Part shown: one piece after another, positions 54,475 to 62,313 of the stretch
Layout of the letters: the number at the start of each line of letters is the position of its first letter
How positions within the stretch are numbered: position 1 is the stretch's first letter
Assembly (NCBI RefSeq): GCF_001898115.1
Contig: NZ_MKSQ01000019.1
Coordinates: 46,697 to 110,696 of the forward strand
Source of the DNA: Allobosea sp. 67-29
GTDB lineage: Bacteria > Pseudomonadota > Alphaproteobacteria > Rhizobiales > Beijerinckiaceae
Direction of reading: 5' to 3'
Length of the DNA stretch: 64,000 bases
Notes under the pieces: model-generated
Told to the model about the DNA's origin: nothing
Seen by the model: the letters and a program-made list of their open reading frames with translations, nothing else
Database searches by the model: none
Translations under genes and position numbers: made by a program

Positions 54475-55362
54475 TCAGTGGTGCAGGACAGCCCGATCCA
54501 TGGCCAGTTCCGCGGAGCGCTTGAGCAGGAAGCTTGCCGGCGTATGGGCGAACGAGGCTGTGAAGACCAGGGCGCTCGGCTTCCATTCGTAGGGTATCTC
54601 GACCAGCTCGCCGGCCGTCAGAAGCTTTTCGACCAGCGTGCGGGGCAGCGGGGCGATGCCGAGCCCGTCGAGCGTCATCTGCAGGCAGGCGGCGAGGCTG
54701 CTCGACGGCACGATCCGGACCGGCTTTTCCCAAAGGTCGCGAAAATGCGCCGAGAGCTCGACGAAATGGCGCGTGGTGCGCGCATGGGTCAGGATCGACT
54801 GCCCGGCCAGCGTTGCGATGTCGGCGCCGGACAGGGCGAGCTTCGGCGAGGCTGTCCAGACATAGGGCACCGAACCCAGGTCGATATTGCTGATGTTGAA
54901 GTTCGAGATCGGGCCGTTGAGCAGGCACAGATCGAGTGAACGCGAGACGAGCTCTTCCCGCAGCTTGAGCGTCAGATCGACCTTGAGCTCCACGTCGACA
55001 TTCGGAAAGACCTGCCGGAGGTCGAGCAGGTAGTCGCGCAGCCAGGTCTGGGCGATCAGCTCGGCGACGCCGAGCCGCAGGATGCCGATCTGCTGGTCCG
55101 AGCTGATCGATTGCTGCGAGAATTCCTCCGCGGCCTGCAGAACCCGCTCGGCCTGCCCCAGCAGCGAATGCCCGATCGGCGTCAGGGCGACCGAGCCTGA
55201 ATCGCGGTAGAACAGCCGGACATCGAGCACCGATTCGAGCTGCGAGATGCGCACGGAGATATTGGGCTGCGTCGTGTTCAGACGCTCGGCCGTCGCCCGG
55301 AAGCTGCCGAGCTTGGCGACCCAGACGAAGCTTTCGAGCTGCTTCAAGGTCCAGTTCGGCAT
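54475..55362 (-). CDS. LysR-family transcriptional regulator
   Basis: A 295-residue LTTR with the N-terminal HTH MPNWTLKQLESFVWVAKLGSFRATAERLNTTQPNISVRISQLESVLDVRLFYRDSGSVALTPIGHSLL (residues 1-65). A periplasmic-binding-like effector domain follows (IGILRLGVAELIAQTWLRDYLLDLRQVFPNVDVELKVDL). I chose the ATG at 55362, with GGAGG upstream; the ORF start at 55452 is excluded. It lies between the hyu operon and the TRAP operon, both of which have a CGATA-N9-TATCG box, so it probably controls both. Confidence 0.92.
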   Translation of the reverse strand: MPNWTLKQLESFVWVAKLGSFRATAERLNTTQPNISVRISQLESVLDVRLFYRDSGSVALTPIGHSLLGQAERVLQAAEEFSQQSISSDQQIGILRLGVAELIAQTWLRDYLLDLRQVFPNVDVELKVDLTLKLREELVSRSLDLCLLNGPISNFNISNIDLGSVPYVWTASPKLALSGADIATLAGQSILTHARTTRHFVELSAHFRDLWEKPVRIVPSSSLAACLQMTLDGLGIAPLPRTLVEKLLTAGELVEIPYEWKPSALVFTASFAHTPASFLLKRSAELAMDRAVLHH

Positions 55363-55414
55363 CAGGCCTCCGAGCGGCTTCAGAAAACATGCAATTTTCG
55401 AGCCGCTTTTCGCC

Positions 55415-55433
55415 CGATAAATGAAATCTATCG
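55415..55433. promoter_or_regulatory. LysR-type box upstream of dctP
   Basis: CGATAAATGAAATCTATCG, a 19-bp inverted repeat (CGATA-N9-TATCG) in the 208-bp gap between the LysR gene and dctP. It matches the arms and spacing of the hyuA box and could serve both autoregulation and dctP control. Confidence 0.6.
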
Positions 55434-55570
55434 CAACAACAGCAAAATTCAATTGGATGCTATCGCGGGAACGCGGTGGAGTGCTCCCTTAGCCGCCGAT
55501 CGCGCCTCGGCCCGGTTCCGGCTTCTGAAACCCGCGCGCCAGCCGCAGCGGGACAAGAACGAGGGGAATC

Positions 55571-56557
55571 ATGAAACGCAGGACTTTGATTGCATCCGCC
55601 GCGCTCGCCCTGAGCGTCGGACTGGCCGCTCCCGCCCTGGCCCAGACCAGCTGGACCATGGCCTCCGGCTATCCGGAGAGCAGCTTCTTCACCCAGAACA
55701 TCCGCCAGATGATCAAGGAGATCGAGGAGAAGAGCGGCGGCAAGCTCAAGATCGACCTGCGCTCGAACGACAGCCTGATCAAGCTCGACGCGGTCAAGCG
55801 CGCCGTCCAGTCCGGCCAGATCCAGATCGGCGAGATCCGCCTCGGCGTCTACGGCAACGAGGCGGCGATGTACAATCTCGACAACATCCCGGGCGTCGCC
55901 ACGACCTACGATCAGGCGACCAAGCTGACGGACGCCCAGCGTCCCTTCTTCGATGCGATGTTCAAGAAGAACGGCCTGCGCGCCATCACCTATGTCGCCT
56001 GGCCGGGGCAGGGCTTCTACACCAAGGAACCGCTAAAGGCGCTCGCCGACCTCAAGGGCCAGAAGCTGCGCATCTATTCCAAGCAGACGCAGATCATGGG
56101 TGAGAAGCTCGGCATGGAAGCGCTGATCCTGCCTTTCGCCGAAGTGCCCCAGGCGTTCTCGACCGGCATGATCCAGTCGCTGTGGACCAGCGCCCAGACC
56201 GGAACCGACGTGCAGATCTGGGATTACGTGAAGCACTTCACCTATACCGGCACGATGCACAACAAGAATGCGATCCTGGTCAACGAACGGGCGTTCCGCC
56301 AGCTCGATCCGGCGACGCAGAAGGTGGTGCTGGAGGCCGGCGAGGCCGCGACCAAGCGCGGTTGGGAACTGTCCAAGAAGGCCGGCGAGGAGCGAGAGGG
56401 CGTGCTCAAGAGCCACGGCATGACCATCGCCCAGGCGCCGCAGGACGTGCTCGACGCCATCGCGGCAGCCGGCAAGGGCATGGTCGCCGATTGGCTGAAC
56501 GCCGCGACGCCCGAGGAGAAGGCCGTCTACGAAACCTATCAGAAGAGCCTCAAATAG
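55571..56557 (+). CDS. dctP: TRAP transporter substrate-binding protein (DctP family)
   Basis: A 328-residue periplasmic protein: signal peptide MKRRTLIASAALALSVGLAAPALAQ, then SWTMASGYPESSFFTQNIRQMIKEIEEKSGGKLKIDLRSNDSLIKLDAVKRAVQSGQIQIGEIRLGVYGNEAAMYNLDNIPGVA, with ADLKGQKLRIYSK and AEVPQAFSTGMIQSLWTSAQTGTD, the DctP core. It captures an organic acid or other carboxylated compound for the DctQM permease. A GAGGGGAATC ribosome site precedes the ATG. First gene of a dctPQM operon divergent from LysR. Confidence 0.92.
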   Translation: MKRRTLIASAALALSVGLAAPALAQTSWTMASGYPESSFFTQNIRQMIKEIEEKSGGKLKIDLRSNDSLIKLDAVKRAVQSGQIQIGEIRLGVYGNEAAMYNLDNIPGVATTYDQATKLTDAQRPFFDAMFKKNGLRAITYVAWPGQGFYTKEPLKALADLKGQKLRIYSKQTQIMGEKLGMEALILPFAEVPQAFSTGMIQSLWTSAQTGTDVQIWDYVKHFTYTGTMHNKNAILVNERAFRQLDPATQKVVLEAGEAATKRGWELSKKAGEEREGVLKSHGMTIAQAPQDVLDAIAAAGKGMVADWLNAATPEEKAVYETYQKSLK

Positions 56558-56606
56558 CCGGACCGCTGCACGCTGCCCTTTTTGAAGCATGCCAGCGGGG
56601 TGACCG

Positions 56607-57128
56607 GTGATACGCGGAGTTCTCGACAGGTTCTACGAGGCGTGCGGCTACCTCGCCGCCGCCTTCATGGTCGGCATCGGGCTGGCCATCATCGCCCAGA
56701 TCGCCGGGCGCATGCGCGGCATCACGGTCGATGCCACCGAGGCGGCCGGGCTCTGCCTGGCGGCCTCGACCTTCTTCGGGCTGGCCCATACCTTCCGGCG
56801 CGGCGGCCATGTCCGGATCAACCTGATCGTCGATCGCCTGCCGGAGCGCTGGCGGCACAAGGTCGAGGTCCTCAACTGCCTGCTCGGCACGGTGGTGGTC
56901 TCGTTCCTCGCCTGGCATGTCGGGGCGCTGGCGCTGCAGTCCCACGCTTTCAACGACGTCAGCCCGGGCCTGCTCGCCATGCCGTTCTGGATACCGCAAG
57001 GCGGCGTCGCCATCGGCATCGCCGCCCTGGCGATCGCCTTCATCGACGAGCTCGTCTGGCTGCTCGGCGGCGGCAGGCCCCGCTACGGGGCGCCCGACGA
57101 GATCGAGCTCGACAGGCCGGTGGCATAG
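56607..57128 (+). CDS. dctQ: TRAP transporter small permease (DctQ)
   Basis: A 173-residue protein with four predicted membrane helices: YEACGYLAAAFMVGIGLAIIAQIAGRMRGITVDATEAAGLCLAASTFFGLAHTFRRGGHVRINLIVDRLPERW is the conserved N-terminal half of DctQ. It forms the membrane complex with DctM. The start is a GTG at 56607 after a GGGG site. It follows dctP by 49 bases. Confidence 0.9.
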   Translation: MIRGVLDRFYEACGYLAAAFMVGIGLAIIAQIAGRMRGITVDATEAAGLCLAASTFFGLAHTFRRGGHVRINLIVDRLPERWRHKVEVLNCLLGTVVVSFLAWHVGALALQSHAFNDVSPGLLAMPFWIPQGGVAIGIAALAIAFIDELVWLLGGGRPRYGAPDEIELDRPVA

Positions 57129-57134
57129 GGGCCG

Positions 57135-58442
57135 ATGATGGATACGACCGTTCTCGCCTCGCTGGTGCTCGCCGGCTCCCTGCTTCTGCTGCTCGCCGGC
57201 GGGGTCTGGGTGGCGCTCTCGCTGCTCACCGTCGGCATGGTGATGATGGGCCTCTTCACCACGGCGCCGATGGGCTCGCTGATCGCCTCCACGCTCTGGG
57301 ATTCGAGCTGGGGCTGGGCGCTGACCTCGCTGCCGCTCTTCATCTGGATGGGCGAGATCCTGTTCCGCTCGAAGCTGTCGGCCGACATGTTCCAGGGGCT
57401 GGCGCCCTGGGTGTCGCGGCTGCCAGGCCGGCTGCTCCACGTCAACGTGCTCGGCTGCGGCATCATGGCCGCGGTCGCCGGTTCTTCGGCCGTGACCTGC
57501 GCCACCATCGGCCGCATCAGCGTGCCCGAGCTGGAGAAGCGCGGCTACCCGCTCAACATGACCATCGGGACGCTCGCCGGCTCCGGCACGCTTGGGCTGC
57601 TGATCCCGCCCTCGATCATCATGATCGTCTACGGCGTCACGGCGGAGGTCTCGATCGCGCGGCTGTTCATCGCCGGCATTCTGCCCGGTCTGCTGCTGAT
57701 GGCGCTGTTCATGGGCTACACGGCGGTCTGGAGCCTGCTCAACCCGGACAAGATGCCGCCGGCCGATCCACCGGTTCCGTTCCTGGAGAAGCTCTACAGG
57801 TCGCGCCGATTGATCCCGGTCGCGCTGCTGATCGCCTCGGTGGTCGGCTCGATCTATGGCGGCATCGCGACTCCGACCGAGGCCGCGACCATCGGCGTGC
57901 TCGGGGCGCTGGTCCTCGCGGCCATCGGCGGCGGACTCACCCGGGAGAGCTTCATGGAGGGGCTGATGGCGGCGATGCGCACCTCCTGCATGATCTCCTT
58001 CATCATCGCCTGCGCCGCCTGCCTGACCATCGCCGTCGCCTTCGTCGACATTCCCCGCTCTCTGGCGGGCTGGGTCGAGGCCCTGCACCTCTCGCCCTAT
58101 GCATTGCTGGCTGTGCTCGCCGTCTTCATCCTGATCCTGGGCTGCTTCCTCGAAGGCATCTCGATCATCGTCCTGACCTCCTCGGTGGTGCTGCCAATGG
58201 TGCAGGCGGCCGGAATCGACCTGCTCTGGTTCGGCATCTTCGTGGTGATCCTGATCGAGGCGGCGCAGATCACCCCTCCGGTCGGCTTCAACCTCTTCGT
58301 ACTGCAGAGCATCACGGGCAAGAACATCCTGACCGTGACCCGGGCGGCGATTCCGTATTTCTGCGTGCTGATGCTGCTGCTCGTGCTGATCGCCCTGTTT
58401 CCGCAGATCGTCACGGCCCTGCCGCGCATGATGGCCGGGTAG
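57135..58442 (+). CDS. dctM: TRAP transporter large permease (DctM)
   Basis: A 435-residue, about 12-helix protein of the DctM family: LPLFIWMGEILFRSKLSADMFQGLAPWVSRLPGRLLHVNVLGCGIMAAVAGSSAVTCATIGRISVPELEKRGYPLNMTIGTLAGSGTLGLLIPPSIIMIVYGV, and TPTEAATIGVLGALV near the middle. It imports the substrate by proton or sodium gradient. Its stop codon region overlaps the end of the convergent coxL-like gene by 32 bases, an unusual tail-to-tail overlap. Starts at ATGATG, 57135 or 57138. Confidence 0.92.
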   Translation: MMDTTVLASLVLAGSLLLLLAGGVWVALSLLTVGMVMMGLFTTAPMGSLIASTLWDSSWGWALTSLPLFIWMGEILFRSKLSADMFQGLAPWVSRLPGRLLHVNVLGCGIMAAVAGSSAVTCATIGRISVPELEKRGYPLNMTIGTLAGSGTLGLLIPPSIIMIVYGVTAEVSIARLFIAGILPGLLLMALFMGYTAVWSLLNPDKMPPADPPVPFLEKLYRSRRLIPVALLIASVVGSIYGGIATPTEAATIGVLGALVLAAIGGGLTRESFMEGLMAAMRTSCMISFIIACAACLTIAVAFVDIPRSLAGWVEALHLSPYALLAVLAVFILILGCFLEGISIIVLTSSVVLPMVQAAGIDLLWFGIFVVILIEAAQITPPVGFNLFVLQSITGKNILTVTRAAIPYFCVLMLLLVLIALFPQIVTALPRMMAG

Positions 58443-60762
58443 ACCGTCGCGCGTCCCGGATCGCCCGCCAGACGCGCTCGGGCGTGGCGGGCATGTCGAG
58501 ATGCGCCACGCCGAGAGGCCGCAGCGCATCGAGGATCGCGTTGATCACGGTCTGGGGCGCGCCGATGCAGCCGGCTTGCCCGGCGCCCTTGGCGCCGAGC
58601 GGGTTGGCCCTGGTCGGAAGCTCGACCAGCGCCAGCTCGAAGGCGGGCAGGTCCATCGCGCGCGGCATGGCGTAGTCCATGAAGGTCGCGCTGAGGAGCT
58701 GGCCGCCGTCGCTGTCGTAGCGGGCCTCCTCCATCAGCGCCTGACCGATGCCCTGGGCGAGGCCGCCATGAACCTGCGCCTCGGCCAGCAGCGGATTGAC
58801 CAGAGTGCCGTAGTCGTCGACGGCGAGGTAGCGCAGCAGGCTCACCTCGCCAGTGTCCGGATCGACCTCCACCTCCGCCACCTGAGCGCCGTTGGGAAAG
58901 GTCAGTGGCGCGTCGCGGCGGGAACCGTGGCCGGAGAGCGGCCGTCCCGTCATCTCGGCGACATGGTGCGCGACGGCGACGAGACCGACCTCGCCGGCGC
59001 CCGGCGCGTGGAACCGGCCGTCGCGGAAGGCGACGGAATCGGGATGGCTCTGGAGGAGCTGCGCGGCGGCGGGCTTGCCGGCCGCGACCAGGGACCGGGC
59101 GGCGATGACCAGCGCGCCGCCGCCCATGTGCAGCGACCGGGCGCCGCCGTGCCCGCCGCCGCTGGGCACGCGCGCCGTATCGCCCTGGACGAGCTGGAAG
59201 CGCGCCACGGGCAGGCCGAGCTCCCGTGACAGCAGCTGGGCGAAGCTCGTCTCGTGGCCCTGGCCGTTCGACTGGGTCCCCACAGCCATGGCGATGCCGC
59301 CGTCGGGGCGGAAGGACAGCCATGCGTCCTCGTCGGGTGCGCCGCGCGAGGTTTCCAGAAAGCAGCCGATGCCGAAGCCGCGCAGCTTGCCGCGCCGAAG
59401 CGACGCGGCCCGGCGCCGCCGGAAGCCGGCACGGTCTGCCGCGGCCAGGACGCGATCGAGGTTGCCGCGGAAATCGCCGTCATCGAGCACCGCGCCGAAG
59501 GGCTTCCGGTAGGGAAATCGGCGGATCAGGTTGCGCCTGCGCAGCACCGCGGGGTCGATCCGCAGCCGATGCGCGGCCTCGTCAACCAGCCGCTCGATCA
59601 GATAGTTCGCCTCGGGCTTGCCGGCGCCGCGATAGGCATCGATCGGAACGGTGTTGGTGAAGACGCAGCGGACGTCCATCGTCATCGCCGGGATGTCGTA
59701 GAGCCCGCCCATGGCGGGGGTCGGAGCGGTCGTGGCGCTGCCCGGCCCGAGCGAGGAAACATAAGCTCCGAGATTGGCCAGGGTCTCGGCCCGCAAGGCC
59801 AGGAAGCGGCCCTTGGCGTCGAGGGCGAGACTGCCGGTGGTCAGGTTGTCGCGGGCGTGGACGCCCCCGGCGAAGTCCTCGATGCGCTCGGCCAGCCATC
59901 GGACCGGCCGTCCGAGCCGTTCCGCCGCGACCAGCAGCAGCGCATATTCCGGATAGGTGACGTTCTTCATGCCGAAGCCGCCGCCGACATCGGGGCAGGC
60001 GACGTCGATCCGCTCGGGTCCGACACGGAGCACGGCTGCAAGCTCGCGACGGATGTCGTGAACCGAGGCGCCGCTGAGGGAGAGCTGGTAGCGGCCGCCC
60101 GCCTTCTCGAAGACGCCCAGCGCCGCCCGCGGCTCCAGCGCAGCGGCGGCGATCCTGTTGTTGACGAGACGGCAGCTCACGACATGCGCCGCGCTCGCGA
60201 AGGCGGCCGCGACGGCCTGCTCGTCGCCCCGCCGATAGCGCAGCGCCAGGTTGCCGGGCGCTTCCGGCCAGATCTGCGCAGCGCCAGGAGCCGCAGCAGC
60301 GGCAAGCTCCGTCACCGCAGGGAGGATGTCGTAGTCGACGGCCACCCGCTCGCAGGCCTCGCGGGCCAGATCGGCGGTCTCGGCGACGACGAAGGCGACA
60401 GGATCGCCGACATGGCGGACGCGTTCGCGCGCCAGGGGCAGTCGGGGCGGCACGATCAGAGGCGCTTCGCCGGCGACCGCCAGCGAGCAGGGAAGGGGGG
60501 CGAGCCCAGCAAGGTCGGCTCCGGTATAGACCGCCTGCACGCCCGGCAGCGCGCGGGCGGCCGCGGCATCAATGGACCGGATCGTGGCATGGGCGTGGGG
60601 CGAGCGCAGCACCATGGCGTGCAGCGCTCCCGGCACGGCCTCGTCGTCCAGGTAGCGGCCGCTTCCGGTGAGGAAGCGCGCATCCTCGAGGCGGCGCAGG
60701 GAGCGCGGGTCGGCCGGGCCGTCGATCAGCAGCGGCGCAGCGCGGGATGACTTGGCATGCAT
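58411..60762 (-). CDS. CoxL-like molybdopterin-binding large subunit (xanthine dehydrogenase family), orphan
   Basis: A 783-residue protein of the xanthine dehydrogenase/CO dehydrogenase large-subunit family. The N-terminal RRLEDARFLTGSGRYLDD is the usual start; CPDVGGGFGMKN (~257-267) and AYRGAGK (376-382) are the Mo-cofactor motifs, the latter like form II CoxL rather than the AYRCSFR of CO dehydrogenase. Near the C-terminus GAKGAGQAGCIGAP has Gln729 where family members usually have the catalytic Glu (GVGE). No CoxS or CoxM subunit is nearby. It probably hydroxylates a heterocycle or aldehyde, if active. Nine bases downstream of the hydantoinase gene in the same operon. Confidence 0.85.
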   Translation of the reverse strand: MHAKSSRAAPLLIDGPADPRSLRRLEDARFLTGSGRYLDDEAVPGALHAMVLRSPHAHATIRSIDAAAARALPGVQAVYTGADLAGLAPLPCSLAVAGEAPLIVPPRLPLARERVRHVGDPVAFVVAETADLAREACERVAVDYDILPAVTELAAAAAPGAAQIWPEAPGNLALRYRRGDEQAVAAAFASAAHVVSCRLVNNRIAAAALEPRAALGVFEKAGGRYQLSLSGASVHDIRRELAAVLRVGPERIDVACPDVGGGFGMKNVTYPEYALLLVAAERLGRPVRWLAERIEDFAGGVHARDNLTTGSLALDAKGRFLALRAETLANLGAYVSSLGPGSATTAPTPAMGGLYDIPAMTMDVRCVFTNTVPIDAYRGAGKPEANYLIERLVDEAAHRLRIDPAVLRRRNLIRRFPYRKPFGAVLDDGDFRGNLDRVLAAADRAGFRRRRAASLRRGKLRGFGIGCFLETSRGAPDEDAWLSFRPDGGIAMAVGTQSNGQGHETSFAQLLSRELGLPVARFQLVQGDTARVPSGGGHGGARSLHMGGGALVIAARSLVAAGKPAAAQLLQSHPDSVAFRDGRFHAPGAGEVGLVAVAHHVAEMTGRPLSGHGSRRDAPLTFPNGAQVAEVEVDPDTGEVSLLRYLAVDDYGTLVNPLLAEAQVHGGLAQGIGQALMEEARYDSDGGQLLSATFMDYAMPRAMDLPAFELALVELPTRANPLGAKGAGQAGCIGAPQTVINAILDALRPLGVAHLDMPATPERVWRAIRDARRSTRPSCAAGP

Positions 60763-60771
60763 CGGCGCAAC

Positions 60772-62253
60772 TCAGGTGAGGAGGGCTGCGCCGAAGTTCC
60801 GCTGCGGGTCCATGTCGGCGGTCAGGCGCCCGGTCGGCTCGGCCGCAGGGCCGCCGTCGCGCCGCAGCCAGCGGCCCGAACCGGGCCGGGCCCGCAGGCT
60901 GCCTGCGGTCACGACGTCCTCGCCCCTGACGAGCACATGCTCCGGCCAGCCGGTGACGTTGCGGCCCGCGAAGGGCGTGAAGCCCGTCCGGTCGTGCATC
61001 GCCTCGTCGGCAATGGTGATCGTCCTGGCGGGGTCCCAGATCGCGATATCGGCGTCGTAGCCGGGCAGCAGCGCGCCCTTGCCCGGCAGGTTGTAGATTG
61101 CCGCGGGGGCGGTCGCGGTCAGGTTCACGAAGGCGTCGAGGCCGCGGCCGGCGAATTCCGGCCGCCCCCGCGAGACCAGGGCGTCGAAGAGCAGCGGAAG
61201 CCGCGTCTCGAGGCCGGGCAGGCCGTTGGCGATCTGCTTGAAGGTCGCGCCCGGGCCGGCCGAGAGCTTGCCGGTCTCGTCGAAGCGATAGGGCGCATGG
61301 TCGGACGACACCGTCTGGATGTCGCCGAGCGCCAGCGCCTGCCAGAGCGCGTCCTGATCGGCCTGCTCGCGCGGCGGCGGAGAGCACATCCATTTCGCTC
61401 CTTCCAGCCCCGGCTTGTCGAGGTCGTGCCGCGTCAGGAAGAGGTATTGCGGGCAGGTTTCGGCGAACACCTTGAGGCCGCGCCCGCGCGCGTCGCGGAT
61501 CACCTGCGCGCCCTCCGACGTCGAGACATGGAAGATCATGATCGGCTGGTCGAGCAGTTCGGCCGCCGTGATCAGCCGGTTGAAGGCCTCCGCCTCCGAG
61601 CCGCGCGGATGGCTGATCGCGTGATATTTCGGCGCGACATAGCCCTTCTCGACCAGCTTCCGGCCCATCCAGGAGATCATGCCGTGGTTCTCGGCATGGA
61701 CGCAGACGAGGGCTCGATTCTGGCGGGCGGTCAGCAGCAGGTCGAGCAGCGGCTCGTCGTCGACCTTGATCAGGTCGTAGGTCATGAAGACCTTGATCGA
61801 GGCGTGGCCTTCGCCGATCAGCGACGGCAGGTCCTCCGCGATGGTCTTGCGGTCGGGATTGGCGACGATCAGGTGGAAGGCGTAGTCGATCAGCGCGCCG
61901 CGCCGGGCCAGCGCCGCATAGTCGTCGACGACCTTGCGCAGATCGAGGCCGCGATGCTGGGCGGCGAAGGATATCAGCGTGGTGTTGCCGCCGAAGGCAG
62001 CGGAGGTCGTGGCGCTCTCGAAGGTATCCGCGTTGAGCAGCCCGCCGGCGGAGACCTGCTCGACATGGGCGTGGGTGTCGATACCGCCTGGAAGAACGAG
62101 CTTGCCGCTCGCGTCGATCTCACGGGCGCCGGTCGCCAGGCCCTGGCCCAGCGCGGCGATCTTGCCATCCTTGACCGCGACGTCGGCGCGGAAGCTGCCG
62201 GTCGCGGCGCCGACCACGCCGCCGCGAATGACCAGATCGTAAGGGCTCGTCAT
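60772..62253 (-). CDS. dihydropyrimidinase/D-hydantoinase-type amidohydrolase
   Basis: A 493-residue amidohydrolase: LVLPGGIDTHAHVEQ (metal HxH), IKVFMTYDL with the carboxylated lysine, VHAENHG, FHVSTSEGAQVIRDARGRGLKVFAETCPQYL and the SSDHAPY metal aspartate. These identify the D-hydantoinase/dihydropyrimidinase group, which hydrolyses cyclic amides such as hydantoins to N-carbamoyl acids in the cytoplasm. I start at the ATG at 62253 (GGAAGGAC upstream). It is flanked by an N-carbamoylase-type gene upstream and the coxL-like gene downstream, so one gene set would open the ring and remove the carbamoyl group. Confidence 0.88.
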   Translation of the reverse strand: MTSPYDLVIRGGVVGAATGSFRADVAVKDGKIAALGQGLATGAREIDASGKLVLPGGIDTHAHVEQVSAGGLLNADTFESATTSAAFGGNTTLISFAAQHRGLDLRKVVDDYAALARRGALIDYAFHLIVANPDRKTIAEDLPSLIGEGHASIKVFMTYDLIKVDDEPLLDLLLTARQNRALVCVHAENHGMISWMGRKLVEKGYVAPKYHAISHPRGSEAEAFNRLITAAELLDQPIMIFHVSTSEGAQVIRDARGRGLKVFAETCPQYLFLTRHDLDKPGLEGAKWMCSPPPREQADQDALWQALALGDIQTVSSDHAPYRFDETGKLSAGPGATFKQIANGLPGLETRLPLLFDALVSRGRPEFAGRGLDAFVNLTATAPAAIYNLPGKGALLPGYDADIAIWDPARTITIADEAMHDRTGFTPFAGRNVTGWPEHVLVRGEDVVTAGSLRARPGSGRWLRRDGGPAAEPTGRLTADMDPQRNFGAALLT

Positions 62254-62313
62254 GTTCTGCCGTCCTTCCCGGCGCCGCACCACGATATCGATCGCCGTGC
62301 AGCGCCCATCGAC

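Noticed and set aside
56550..58529. A 659-codon minus-strand ORF over dctQ and dctM
   Set aside because: Charged, His/Asp/Arg-rich antisense sequence; the plus-strand TRAP genes are unmistakable.
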